Below are positions 16,419 to 26,737 of a stretch of DNA of 28,130 bases, piece by piece; position 1 is the stretch's first letter; every line of letters starts with the position of its first letter. Source of the stretch: RPQK01 sp041946865 (GTDB lineage Bacteria > Acidobacteriota > UBA6911 > RPQK01); contig JBHGBF010000070.1 of assembly GCA_041946865.1 (NCBI GenBank), positions 1 to 28,130 on the forward strand. Direction: 5' to 3'. Under the pieces are notes generated by a model. It saw nothing but the letters and a program-made list of their open reading frames with translations. It was not told the DNA's origin and searched no databases. Both the position numbers and the translations under genes were made by a program.

Positions 16419-19400
16419 CTACTCCGCTTCTTCCAGCTCCGCTCCTTCTTCCAGGTTGTCTTCCGGCGTCTCTTCTCCCTCGATTCTCTGCATGTCTTCC
16501 AAACCGAACTCCTGTTCGAAGCCGAACGGCTCTTCTTCGGGCTGCATGTCGGCCAACGCGTTCTCGACCTCGATCCTCCGGTAGTACTCCATGCCGGTTC
16601 CCGCGGGAATCAATCGGCCCATGATCACGTTTTCCTTCAGCCCGCGCAGGTAGTCGATCTTGCCGCTGATAGCCGCTTCCGTCAGCACGCGGGTCGTCTC
16701 CTGGAAGGAGGCCGCCGAGATGAAGGAATCGGTGCTCAGTGACGCCTTGGTGATTCCGAGAAGCAGCGGACGGCCGGTAGCCGCCTTGCCGCCCTCAGCC
16801 GTCACGCGGTCGTTCTCTTCCTGGAACCGGAACTTGTCGACCTGCTCCTCCAGGAGGAACTCGGTGTCACCCACGTCTTCGACCTTGATCCAGCGCATCA
16901 TCTGCCGGACGATGACTTCAATGTGCTTGTCATTGATGTTGACACCCTGCAGCCGGTAAACCTCCTGGATCTCATTGACCAGGTACCGCTGGAGCTCTTT
17001 CTCGCCGAGAACCCGGAGAATGTCGTGCGGGTTGCGCGGGCCGTCCATCAACGCCTCGCCGGCCCTCACGTACTCGCCTTCCTGCACGTTCACATGCACG
17101 CCGCGCGGCAGCAGGTACTCGGCTCTTGCGCCGGTCTCGTTCTCGACTACGATTTTCCGCTGGCCGCGACTGATGCCGCCATATTTGACGATGCCGTCGA
17201 TCTCGGTGATAACGGCCGTTTCTTTTGGCTTTCGCGCCTCAAACAGCTCGACGACACGCGGCAGACCACCGGTAATGTCCTTGGTCTTGGTCGTCTCACG
17301 CGGGATCTTAACCAGCGTGTCTCCGGGAAAGACCTCATCACCCGCATCGATCATCAGGTGCGCCTTGGACGGGATCAGGTATGACTTGATGATCTTTCCA
17401 TGCGCGTCTTTGATCTGGATCTGCGGCTGCCGCTTCTCGTCCGGGGATTCGGTGATGACCTTACGCGAAAGACCCGTGACCTCGTCCACCTCTTCCTTCA
17501 TCGTCAGGCCTTCGGTGATGTCCTTGAACGTCACCGTTCCGCCGACTTCGGTCAGGATTGAGAACGTGTACGGGTCCCACTCGACCAGTTTCTGTCCGGG
17601 CTCGATTTTCTGGCCGTCCTTGGCCATCAGACGCGCGCCGTAGATGACCGAGTATCTTTCCTTTTCCCTTCCGCGCTCGTCCTGGACAATGAGACTGCCG
17701 TTGCGGTTCATGACGACCAGGTAGCCTTCCTTGTTGGTGACCGTCTGGATGTTCAGGAACCGCACGGTTCCGGCGCTCTTGGACTCCACGGTTGACTGCT
17801 CTTCAATCCGGCTGGCCGTGCCTCCAATGTGAAAGGTCCTCATCGTCAGCTGTGTGCCCGGCTCCCCGATCGACTGCGCCGCCAGCACTCCGACGGCTTC
17901 ACCCATCTCGACCATTTCGCCGCTGGCCAGATTGCGGCCGTAGCACATGCGGCACAGTCCTCGTTTCGACTTGCAGGTGAGAACGGAACGGATCTTGACC
18001 TTCTCAATACCAGCCGCCTGGATGGCCGCCGCCATGTCCTCGTCGATATCCTGATTCAGGTCCACCAGAGTCTCGCCGGTGAAGGGATCAACGACGCGCT
18101 CCAACGCCACGCGGCCGATAATGCGGTCGCGCAGGGATTCGATGATCTCGCCTCCTTCAACCAGCGAGGTCACCTCGATGCCGTCGAGCGTCTGACAGTC
18201 TTCCTCGGTAATGATGACGTCCTGGGCAACATCCACCAGCCGGCGGGTCAAGTAGCCGGAATCGGCGGTTTTCAGCGCGGTATCGGCCAGACCCTTGCGG
18301 GCGCCGTGCGTCGAAATGAAGTACTGCAGCACGGTCAGACCTTCACGGAAGTTCGCGGTAATCGGCGTCTCGATGATTTCGCCCGAAGGCTTGGCCATCA
18401 GACCTCGCATGCCTGCCAGCTGGCGCAACTGCTGCTTGCTGCCGCGCGCGCCGGAGTCGGCCATGATGTAAATGGAGTTCAACTCCTGGCTCGACTCTTC
18501 ATACGATCCCATCGCCTCAAACATCTCGTCGGAGATCTTTTCGGTAACGTCCGACCAGATGGCGACTACCTTGTTGTAGCGCTCGCCGTTGGTGATGGCG
18601 CCGTCCAGATACTGCTGCTCGACCTCAATGACTTCCTCTCTCGCCTTCTCAACCAGGCTTTCCTTGTTCTCCGGGATGATCAGGTCATCGATGGAGATCG
18701 TGAAGCCGGCCTTCGTCGCATACAGGAAGCCCAAATCCTTCAGCTCGTCGAGCATCTGCACGGCCGTCTCCAAGCCAAACCGCAGGTAGCAGTAGTTACA
18801 CAACTGCTGGAGACCCTTTTTCTTCAACAGACCGTTAATGTACGGCATGTCCTTCGGCAGATGGTCGTTGAAAAGGGTGCGGCCGACCGTCGTCGAGATC
18901 AGCTGGTTGTGCACTTCCTGAACATCAGCGTGCAGGACCGCCTGCGTATCGTACTGAGTCGTCAGGTCAATCAGCTTCCCCGTGTAGCGCAGGAAAATCT
19001 GCGTGCGAAGCTCCACCTCGCCGGCGTGCAGGGCATGATGAACGTCCTCCACGCTGGCGAAGGATCTTCCCTCGCCTTTCGCCCCGCGCTTGGAGCTCGT
19101 CAGGTAGTAACACCCCAGAACGATGTCCTGGCTCGGCGTGGCAAGCGGCTGCCCGTTGGCCGGCGACAAGATGTTGTGGCTCGACAGCATCAGCACGGCT
19201 GCCTCGACCTGGGACTCCTGGGACAACGGGATGTGAACCGCCATCTGATCGCCGTCAAAGTCCGCGTTAAAGGCGGTGCAAACCAACGGATGGATCTTGA
19301 TGGCCTTGCCCTCGACCAGTACCGGCTCGAAGGCTTGGATTCCCAGGCGGTGCAGCGTCGGAGCACGGTTCAGCAGGATTGGGTGCTGCTTGATCGCTTC

Positions 19401-20639
19401 TTCCAGGATGTCCCACACAATGGGCTCTTGGTTCTCAACCATCTCCTTGGCGCCCTTGATCGTGGTGGCGTGGCCGTCCTTCTCGAGCCGGTTATAGATG
19501 AACGGCTTAAAGAGCTCGAGCGCCATGATCTTCGGGAGACCGCACTGGTGCAGGCGCAGCTCAGGACCGACGACGATAACAGTTCGGCCGGAATAGTCGA
19601 CGCGCTTTCCGAGCAGGTTCTGGCGGAATCTCCCCTGTTTTCCCTTGAGGGTGTCGGACAGCGATTTCAGGGGGCGGTTTTTCACACCGCGCAAGACACG
19701 GCCACGCCGCCCGTTATCGAAGAGGGCGTCGACCGCTTCCTGCAGCATGCGCTTTTCGTTCCGGATGATGACTTCCGGAGCGCGCAACTCCATCAGTTTC
19801 TTCAGCCGGTTGTTCCGGTTGATAACCCGACGATACAGGTCGTTCAGGTCGGAGGTGGCGAAACGGCCGCCATCGAGCGGGACCAGGGGACGCAGCTCAG
19901 GCGGGATGACCGGGATCACGTCCATGATCATCCACTCCGGCCGGTTCCCGGATTTGCGAAACGATTCAATGACCTTCAGCCGCTTCGAGTACTTGAGGCG
20001 CTTCAGCTGCGACGTCTCGTTCTTCATCTTGAAGCGAAGATCGATCGTCAGCGCGTCCACGTCGACTCTGCGCAGCAGTTCCTTGATCGCTTCGGCGCCC
20101 ATACCGGCTTCGAACCGGCCGGCGTATTCAGCCTGAAGTGCTCGATAACGTTCCTCGGTCAGAAGCTCACGCTCCTTCAGCGGCGCTTCCCCGGGATCAA
20201 TAGTTACGTAGGCCTCAAAGTACAAAATCCGCTCCAGATCGCGGAGCGAAATATCGAGCAAGTGGCCGATTCGGCTCGGCAGTCCCTTGAAAAACCAGAC
20301 ATGGGAGCACGGGCTGGCTAATTCGATATGCCCCAGCCGCTCGCGCCGGACTTTCGACAAAGTCACCTCGACACCGCACTTGTCGCAGACCACCCCGCGG
20401 TGCTTCATGCGCTTGTACTTCCCGCACAAGCACTCCCAGTCAGTCACCGGGCCGAAAATACGGGCGCAAAACAGACCATCACGCTCAGGCTTGAAGGTGC
20501 GGTAGTTGATGGTCTCCGGTTTGGTTACTTCTCCGCTCGACCAGGACCGAATCTTGTCCGGCGATGCCAAACCGATCCGGATGGCCTCGAAGTTTTTCAA
20601 AAGCTGTGCTTTGTCCATTTGTTCGCGGAATATTCTCAA
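16419..20639 (-). CDS. rpoC: DNA-directed RNA polymerase subunit beta'
   Basis: This 1406-residue beta' subunit contributes the catalytic Mg site. Zinc site 1 is C70, C72, C85, C88. The catalytic NADFDGD is at 458-464 (D460, D462, D464). The second zinc cluster (CKSKRGLCRMC) lies in the last third. The start is a TTG at 20637-20639, favoured because AGGAGG lies exactly eight bases upstream; the first ATG (20618) is 29 bases from that site. The C-terminus is very acidic (EEGAELEEAE). The gene follows rpoB, but the whole junction is filled by a heptamer array, so the rpoC ribosome binding site directly borders repeat DNA. Confidence 0.97.
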   Translation of the reverse strand: MRIFREQMDKAQLLKNFEAIRIGLASPDKIRSWSSGEVTKPETINYRTFKPERDGLFCARIFGPVTDWECLCGKYKRMKHRGVVCDKCGVEVTLSKVRRERLGHIELASPCSHVWFFKGLPSRIGHLLDISLRDLERILYFEAYVTIDPGEAPLKERELLTEERYRALQAEYAGRFEAGMGAEAIKELLRRVDVDALTIDLRFKMKNETSQLKRLKYSKRLKVIESFRKSGNRPEWMIMDVIPVIPPELRPLVPLDGGRFATSDLNDLYRRVINRNNRLKKLMELRAPEVIIRNEKRMLQEAVDALFDNGRRGRVLRGVKNRPLKSLSDTLKGKQGRFRQNLLGKRVDYSGRTVIVVGPELRLHQCGLPKIMALELFKPFIYNRLEKDGHATTIKGAKEMVENQEPIVWDILEEAIKQHPILLNRAPTLHRLGIQAFEPVLVEGKAIKIHPLVCTAFNADFDGDQMAVHIPLSQESQVEAAVLMLSSHNILSPANGQPLATPSQDIVLGCYYLTSSKRGAKGEGRSFASVEDVHHALHAGEVELRTQIFLRYTGKLIDLTTQYDTQAVLHADVQEVHNQLISTTVGRTLFNDHLPKDMPYINGLLKKKGLQQLCNYCYLRFGLETAVQMLDELKDLGFLYATKAGFTISIDDLIIPENKESLVEKAREEVIEVEQQYLDGAITNGERYNKVVAIWSDVTEKISDEMFEAMGSYEESSQELNSIYIMADSGARGSKQQLRQLAGMRGLMAKPSGEIIETPITANFREGLTVLQYFISTHGARKGLADTALKTADSGYLTRRLVDVAQDVIITEEDCQTLDGIEVTSLVEGGEIIESLRDRIIGRVALERVVDPFTGETLVDLNQDIDEDMAAAIQAAGIEKVKIRSVLTCKSKRGLCRMCYGRNLASGEMVEMGEAVGVLAAQSIGEPGTQLTMRTFHIGGTASRIEEQSTVESKSAGTVRFLNIQTVTNKEGYLVVMNRNGSLIVQDERGREKERYSVIYGARLMAKDGQKIEPGQKLVEWDPYTFSILTEVGGTVTFKDITEGLTMKEEVDEVTGLSRKVITESPDEKRQPQIQIKDAHGKIIKSYLIPSKAHLMIDAGDEVFPGDTLVKIPRETTKTKDITGGLPRVVELFEARKPKETAVITEIDGIVKYGGISRGQRKIVVENETGARAEYLLPRGVHVNVQEGEYVRAGEALMDGPRNPHDILRVLGEKELQRYLVNEIQEVYRLQGVNINDKHIEVIVRQMMRWIKVEDVGDTEFLLEEQVDKFRFQEENDRVTAEGGKAATGRPLLLGITKASLSTDSFISAASFQETTRVLTEAAISGKIDYLRGLKENVIMGRLIPAGTGMEYYRRIEVENALADMQPEEEPFGFEQEFGLEDMQRIEGEETPEDNLEEGAELEEAE

Positions 20640-20652
20640 TTCGTATTCCTCC

Positions 20653-20653
<1 letters not shown>
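20637..20653 (-). promoter_or_regulatory. Ribosome binding site selecting a TTG start for rpoC
   Basis: On the minus strand AGGAGG (20653-20648) is followed by eight bases and TTG (20639-20637). The first A of AGGAGG is also the last base of the heptamer array, so the array ends exactly at the ribosome binding site. Confidence 0.8.
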
Positions 20654-20916
<263 letters not shown>

Positions 20917-20931
<15 letters not shown>

Positions 20932-23900
20932 TGGAATACCGGGATTGTAGGTCGATTCGCCTTTCACAATCGCTTCATAGATCTTGGCACGGCCCTGGAC
21001 GTCGTCCGACTTGGCCGTCAGAAGCTCCTGAAGGATGTTGGCAGCTCCGTATGCCTCCAGCGCCCAGACTTCCATTTCTCCGAACCGCTGGCCTCCGAAC
21101 TGCGCCTTTCCGCCGAGCGGCTGCTGGGTGATAAGACTGTAAGGGCCGATTGAGCGCGCATGGATTTTGTCGTCGACGAGGTGACTGAGCTTCAGCATGT
21201 AGATGTATCCGACCGTCACCTTCTGGTCGAATCTCTCGCCGGTCATGCCGTCGTACAGGACAGTTTTTCCTGTCAGCGGCAACCCTGCCTTCTTCAGCTC
21301 TTCCTTGATCTCATGTTCGCGGGCGCCGTCAAAAACCGGCGTCGAATAGTACAGGCCCAGGACCTTCGCAGCCCAGCCGAGATGGGTCTCGAGAACCTGC
21401 CCGACGTTCATACGGGAAGGCACGCCGAGCGGGTTCAAAACGATCTCAACCGGGGTCCCGTCGGGCAGATACGGCATATCCTCTTCCGGCAGGATCCGTG
21501 CAATGACTCCCTTGTTTCCGTGCCGGCCGGCCATCTTGTCGCCGACGGAAAGCTTGCGCTTCATCGCGACATAGACCTTGACCATCTTGATCACACCGGG
21601 CGGCAGCTCGTCGCCTTTGCGCATCCGGCCCAGCCGCTCTTCGTGGAGCGAATGGAGGATGCGAATCTGGCGGTCGGTTCGCTGCTCGACCTCAGCCACT
21701 TCGGTGGCCACTTCGTCATTGTCGATCTTGAAGCGGAGCAGATCGGCGTAGGTGAGCTTCTCGAGCGTCTCCTTCTTCAGGATCTCGCCCTTCTTGGCCA
21801 GCTCGTTGCCGTCGCCGTCCGTGATCTTGCTTTTGGTCTTCTGCCCGGCCAGGATGCCGACGATTCTTTCGCTGCTCTCCTCCTTAAGAATTCGGATCTC
21901 GTCGGCCAGGTCCTTTTCCATTCTGGCGACTTCTTCGTCTTCGATCTGCTGGGCGCGCGCGTCCTTGGCGACGCCTTTGCGCGAGAAGATCTTCACGTCG
22001 ACGATAGTTCCTTCGATTCCCGGCGGAGCATACAGCGACGCATCCTTGACTTCCCCGGCCTTCTCGCCGAAGATCGCGCGCAGCAGCTTCTCTTCCGGTG
22101 TCAGCTGGGTCTCGCCTTTGGGCGTGACCTTGCCGACCAGGATGTCACCGGGGCGGACTTTCGCGCCGATCCGGATGATCCCGCTCTCGTCCAGATCCGC
22201 CAGCACGGACTCGCTCACATTCGGGATATCGCGCGTGATTTCTTCGGGCCCGAGCTTGGTGTCGCGCGCCTCAATCTCCAGCTCCTCGATGTGGATCGAA
22301 GTGTAGTGATCTTCCTTGACCAGTTTTTCACTAACCAGGATGGCGTCCTCGAAGTTGTAGCCACGCCAGGGCATAAAGGCGACCAGGACGTTGCGGCCGA
22401 GAGCCAGCTCGCCCTTTTCAGTGCACGGCCCGTCGGCAATGACCTGACCTTTGAAGACCCGCTGCCCCTTGAAGACCAGCGGCTTCTGGTTCATGCAGGT
22501 GTTCTGGTTCGAGCGCTTGAATTTGGTGAGCTTGTAAATGTCGACGCCCGCCTCACGGGTCTCCTCGCCATCATCCGGGATGACCCGGATGATAATGCGC
22601 TCGGCGTCCACGCTGTCCACTACTCCGCCCCGCCGGCAGACCAGCACGGCCCCGGAATCGCGGGCGGCGATGTACTCCATGCCGGTACCGACAAACGGCG
22701 CCTCGGCCTTGACGAGCGGCACGCCTTGCCGCTGCATGTTAGATCCCATCAGAGCGCGGTTCGCGTCATCGTTCTCGAGGAACGGGATGAGGCTGGCCGC
22801 CACGCTGACCAGCTGTTTCGGGCTCACGTCGACGTACTCGACCTCGCCCTTGGGAACAAACACGAAGTTCCCCTGGTAACGGGCGCTGACGCGATCGTTC
22901 ACGATCCGCTGCTGCTCGTCGACCTTGATATTCGCCTGGGCGATAACGTGCTTGTCCCCTTCCCAGGCCGTCAGGTAGAAGGCATACGGCTCATAGTCGG
23001 CGCCGCGTTTGCCGGCCTTGACGGCCCGCTCGTTGGCCGCATCCACTTCTTCCTGCGTGTAGACGTTGCCGACTTTGAAGTCGGTGTCACCCGAGCTGGC
23101 GATATGGACGTAGTCAACGATCTTGCCGTCAACAACCTTGCGATAAGGTGATTCAATGAATCCAAACTCGTCCACCCGGGCATAGCAGCTGAGCGATGAG
23201 ATCAAACCGATATTCGGACCTTCCGGGGTCTCGATCGGGCAGATGCGGCCATAGTGAGTCGAGTGTACGTCGCGCACCTCAAACCCGGCTCTTTCGCGGC
23301 TCAGGCCGCCGGGGCCGAGGGCCGAGAGACGCCGCTTGTGCGTGATCTCCGACAGCGGGTTCGTCTGGTCCATGAACTGCGAGAGCTGGCTCGAGCCGAA
23401 GAACTCGCGGATGGACGCCATGACCGGCTTGGCGTTGATCAGGTCATGCGGCATCGCCGTCGCCATTTCCTGGTGGACCGACATCTTTTCCTTGATGGCC
23501 CGCTCCATGCGAACCAGGCCGATTCGGAACTGGTTCTCCAGAAGCTCACCCACGGCACGCACGCGCCGGTTGCCGAGGTGGTCGATGTCATCCACGCTGC
23601 CGATGTTCTTTCGCAGCTTCAGCAGGTAGGAGATGACTTCGTAGAAGTCGCGCGGAGACAGGGTCCGCTCGTCAAGAGGCGTATCCAAGCCCAGCTTGAT
23701 GTTGAACTTGAGCCGCCCGACCCGAGAGAAATCGTACTTGCGGGGGTCAAAGAACATGCCATGAAACAGGGCCGTAGCCGTCTCGATCGTCGGTGGATCG
23801 CCAGGCCGCTGTTTACGGTAGATCTCGATCAGCGCGTCGTTCGAGTTCTTGACCGGGTCGCGGCGCAGCGTCTCGGAGAGCGTGCTTCCGATATCGTCGA

Positions 23901-25110
23901 GGTCAGCAAAGAAAACGCCGAATTCCTGAATTCCCGCCTCAATCAGCGTATTGACCACGGCGCCATTGATCGGTGAATTGGACTCGACCAGGACCTCACC
24001 GGAGGCGGGGTCGACAATCTCGGCTACCGAGAGACTCCCCTCCAGATCTTCTATCCCGATCTCGACTTCTTCGACCTGGGCCTTTTTGAGCTGGGCGTAG
24101 GCGCTGTTGGTGATCTTCCTTCCCGCAGCCACCAGGACGCCCTTTTTCTTGCTGGGGTCCGGAATGTCCTTGCTCAGCTTGTGGCCGATCAGGTTCTCGT
24201 CGAGCTTCCAGAACAGCTGGTTATCGCGCAGCCGGATGGAAGAGACGGAATAGAAAGTCCGGAGGATCTCCTCGTCGCCGCTCAGGCCGAGCGCCCGCAG
24301 GAAGGTCGTGGCCAGGAACTTGCGCTTGCGGTCGATCCTGACGTAGAGGAGGTTCTTGGCGTCAAACTCGAACTCCACCCAGGAGCCGCGGTACGGGATG
24401 ATCTTGGCGAGAAAATAAGTCCTCTGCGCGCCGGCCTCGAAGAAAACACCCGGCGAGCGGTGCAGCTGGCTGACGATGACCCGCTCGGTGCCATTGATGA
24501 TGAAGATCCCGTTTTCGGTCATGAGCGGGATGTCGCCGAAATAGACTTCCTGCTCCTTGATGTCGCGGATCGCCTTCACCTCGGTGTCGGGGTCTTTGTC
24601 CCAGACGACCAGGCGGATGGTGACCTTCAAGGGAACGGCATAGGTCATGCCGCGTTCCTTGCACTCTTCGATGTTGTATTTCAAGTTGAGCTGGACGGGA
24701 TCGCCGCAGTCATCGCACCGGGGCACATCGTTCGGGTTGCGGGACCCGCAGCTCCGGCAAATGATGTCCTCGATCCCGAATGGGGTGAGGACCAGGGTCT
24801 CGCCGCAATTGCGGCAGCGCGACCGCAGGTGTTCCAGGCCGCTCAGCTTGCCGCACTTGCACTCCCAGTTGCCGATGGAGTAGTCGACAAATTCAAGGGA
24901 GGATGTTCCCCTGAAATCCGTGATAGGGAACACTGAATTAAAAACGGACTGCAGCCCAATATCTTCGCGCTCGGAGGGGAGGAGGTCCATCTGGAGGAAG
25001 CGCTGATAGGACTGCTTCTGTACCTCGAGCAGGTTGGGAATAGGGAAAACCGTCCTGATTTTGGCAAAATCAACTCGTTCCCTGTAAACATTTTTGATGA
25101 AATCGGACAT
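20917..25110 (-). CDS. rpoB: DNA-directed RNA polymerase subunit beta, C-terminally truncated by a repeat array
   Basis: This 1397-residue beta subunit has a canonical rifampicin region (FGSSQLSQFMDQTNPLSEIT then HKRRLSALGPGGL) and KMAGRHGNKGVIARILPEED. Residues 81-143 form an insertion with eight cysteines in CxC/CxxC and CxxC/CxxC order, probably two zinc ribbons. The C-terminus is abnormal. After IYEAIVKGESTYNPGIP the protein reads TGNR and stops, where other bacterial beta subunits continue ESFNVL...LQSL for about 20-25 more conserved residues. TGNR and the stop are encoded by the heptamer array. The start ATG 25110 has GGGAG about ten bases upstream. Identity is certain; whether the truncated end is real is not. 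Confidence 0.95.
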
Positions 25111-25445
25111 GCCTGAAAACTCTCCCTATTATGTGGTTCTATCTGGCCAAACCGTGTGGGCAGGCACGGGGGCGGCGCGGCGCAGTGCAGACGGCGTCGG
25201 CTCGTTGGTCGGCCGTGTCTTCTTGATACCCCGTGACCGTCTGGTGCTCCTTGCGACCAACACGAGTCCCTCAGAAACAGAAGTAGAAAAGAGGAAAGCG
25301 CGGATCCCAGTGCAGAAAAACTGTTGACCCGATCTATGGTCATCAACCAGATCCGAGACCCCGTGAAATGGATCTCTTACGTCCTCAGTTGGCGCAGGGC
25401 AAAACGAAAACAGCTCCTGAGTCAAGCCGTTTCCTCCCGACCCCC

Positions 25446-25491
25446 AAAAAAAGAAACAACAAAAAGGGACACTTCGCCCCTTTTGTTGTTT
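25446..25491 (-). terminator. Intrinsic terminator or attenuator between rplL and rpoB
   Basis: On the minus strand AAACAACAAAAGGGG pairs with CCCTTTTTGTTGTTT across the loop CGAAGTGT, with one mismatch in 15 pairs. CTTTTTTT follows directly. This would end or attenuate the ribosomal protein transcript before rpoB. Attenuation in this gap is known in Escherichia coli; the element here is read from sequence only. Confidence 0.75.
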
Positions 25492-25612
25492 AAGCAAACT
25501 TAAAATTTGAAGGCCCGCACTGAGGCCTCACTCTAGCACAAACCGACGTCTGTTGCAAGAGCGCGGATTTTCCTTTTTTGATCGCGCGTTTCCCGACGCC
25601 CGGAGCCTGAGT

Positions 25613-25678
25613 CCGTCTTGTCCACGAACCGGCACGAACCAAGGCGCCTTGGTTCGTGCTGGTTCGTGGACAAGACGG
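25613..25678. repeat. Near-perfect 66-bp foldback after rplL
   Basis: Arms 25613-25645 and 25646-25678 are reverse complements with one mismatch in 33 pairs and no spacer between them. Each arm has an internal repeat (CACGAACCGG then CACGAACCAAGG; on the other arm GGTTCGTG twice). It begins 15 bases from the rplL stop. No T tract follows on either strand, so it is not a standard terminator. The repeated GGTTCGTG recalls the GGTTC octamers at the right end of the window. Confidence 0.95.
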
Positions 25679-25693
25679 GCACCGGGCCTGCTG

Positions 25694-26086
25694 CTACTTG
25701 ATCTCGACGGTCGCCCCGACTTCCTCGAACTTCTTCTTGATCGACTCGGCTTCTTCTTTGGGTACGCCTTCCTTGATAGGCTTGGGCGCGCCTTCGACCA
25801 GGTCCTTGGCTTCCTTGAGACCGAGGTTGGTGACCTCGCGGACGGCCTTGATGACGTTGATCTTCTTCTCGCCGACGACGGTCAGGACCACGTCAAACTC
25901 GGTCTTTTCCTCGGCAGCAGCCGCCGGACCGGCAGAGCCTGCAGCTCCGCCGCCGGCCATTGCAACCGGGGCAGCCGCTACCGCGCTAATGCCGAACTTC
26001 TGCTCGAGGTCCTTCACCAACTGGTTGATTTCCAGAATGGATGCCTGTTCGATCCAACCCAACACTTCTTCTCTACTGATAGCCAT
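25694..26086 (-). CDS. rplL: 50S ribosomal protein L7/L12
   Basis: This 130-residue stalk protein binds translation factors to the ribosome. The N-terminal dimerisation domain (about 1-33, for L10 binding) is followed by an Ala/Gly-rich hinge (about 37-60) and the C-terminal factor-binding domain, with the hallmark GLKEAKDLVEGAPKPIKEGV. GGAGG lies eight bases before ATG 26086. It follows rplJ after 27 bp, as usual, so L10 and L12 are made together. Confidence 0.97.
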   Translation of the reverse strand: MAISREEVLGWIEQASILEINQLVKDLEQKFGISAVAAAPVAMAGGGAAGSAGPAAAAEEKTEFDVVLTVVGEKKINVIKAVREVTNLGLKEAKDLVEGAPKPIKEGVPKEEAESIKKKFEEVGATVEIK

Positions 26087-26113
26087 TATCCAATCCTCCG
26101 AATATCCTCTCTT

Positions 26114-26632
26114 TTATTTCGCTTTTTGCTCTTCCAGCTGCTTCAAAAGGATCGCCAGCTTCGTCAGCGGCGAGTTGAGAGCGCCGGCCAACCGGGCCAC
26201 CGGGGCGTTGAGCAGATACAAAACCTTGGCAAGCAAGACTTCCTTGGAGGGCATCTCGGCCAGGCTTTCACACTGAGCGGGTGTCAGAACGCTCTGTTCC
26301 AGCACTCCGCCCTTGAAACTCAGCGCCGGATGCGTCTTCACGAAATCGCTGAGAATCTTGGCGAGGGCCACGGGATCACCTGAGGTGTAGACCACCGCGG
26401 TCGGGCCCGTGAATTGCGGGGCCAGCTTGGCGACCGCGGTGTTTTCGGCCGCCCGAAGCGCCAGGGTGTTTTTTACGACGCGGTAATTGCTTCCCGACTG
26501 CGTGACCTTCCGGCGAAGCTCGGTCACGTCAGCAACGTTCAAACCGGAAAAGCTCATCACCATGACGCTCTTGTTCCGGCTGAAGGCCTCGCTCAGCTCC
26601 TCGATTATCTGTTTCTTTTCTGTCTTATCCAT
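26114..26632 (-). CDS. rplJ: 50S ribosomal protein L10
   Basis: This 172-residue protein anchors L7/L12 dimers to 23S rRNA at the stalk base. The N-terminal RNA-binding domain shows VMVMSFSGLNVADVTELRRK and YRVVKNTLALRAAE; the C-terminal helix (LAILLKQLEEQKAK) carries the L12 sites. I start at ATG 26632 (MDKTEKKQIIEEL), the family N-terminus; the open frame extends upstream to 26692 without family similarity. The ribosome binding site is weak, which suits a gene controlled through its mRNA leader. Confidence 0.96.
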   Translation of the reverse strand: MDKTEKKQIIEELSEAFSRNKSVMVMSFSGLNVADVTELRRKVTQSGSNYRVVKNTLALRAAENTAVAKLAPQFTGPTAVVYTSGDPVALAKILSDFVKTHPALSFKGGVLEQSVLTPAQCESLAEMPSKEVLLAKVLYLLNAPVARLAGALNSPLTKLAILLKQLEEQKAK

Positions 26633-26737
26633 ATGAAATCCGTGACGGCTTGCTGACGGCCCGACTCGCAGGCGGCTGACGAAGACGGTCAACCCCGCAG
26701 GGTCTGTCAGTCCGGCAGCTGTCAGTTGTCAGCTGAT
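26633..26737 (-). other. rplA-rplJ spacer and rplJ leader
   Basis: The 105-base leader precedes rplJ. In many bacteria the L10-L12 complex binds here to repress translation; I cannot confirm the fold by eye. Its upstream end carries the short heptamer repeat at 26704-26736. Confidence 0.45.
26704..26736. repeat. Short heptamer repeat, YTGTCAG type
   Basis: CTGTCAG (26704-26710), a degenerate TCCGGCAG, CTGTCAG (26719-26725), TTGTCAG (26726-26732) and CTGA lie head to tail one base from the rplA stop codon. This is a small member of the same class of 7-8 bp intergenic iterations seen elsewhere in the window. Confidence 0.7.

Larger units (their letters stand above)
25111..25693. other. rplL-rpoB intergenic region, 583 bp
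   Basis: No credible gene is present; short open frames here lack family features and clear ribosome binding sites. In transcription order on the minus strand it holds the 66-bp foldback (25613-25678), the terminator-like hairpin (25446-25491), a 6-bp inverted pair agatcc/ggatct near 25350-25376 and the pair gttgacc/ggtca near 25323-25342. A CATAAT with poor -35 context lies about 20 bases before the rpoB ATG. The length and the terminator suggest that rpoBC has its own promoter here, but I cannot place it. Confidence 0.6.

Noticed and set aside
17829..20321. An 830-codon open frame on the plus strand, antisense to rpoC, and similar long antisense frames over rpoB (21160-23151) and the first glycosyltransferase gene (888-2252)
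   Set aside because: They are shadows of high-GC coding on the other strand: no family resemblance, odd composition, no ribosome binding sites, and full overlap with certain genes.
25120..25150. CATAAT near 25130 (minus strand) as the rpoB promoter
   Set aside because: No acceptable -35 at 16-18 bp and only a partial -10 match; too weak to annotate.
25094..25497. Small open frames in the rplL-rpoB gap on both strands
   Set aside because: They lack recognisable domains and overlap the terminator or the rpoB start; coding is unlikely.
25613..25678. Foldback as an intrinsic terminator
   Set aside because: No T tract follows on either strand.
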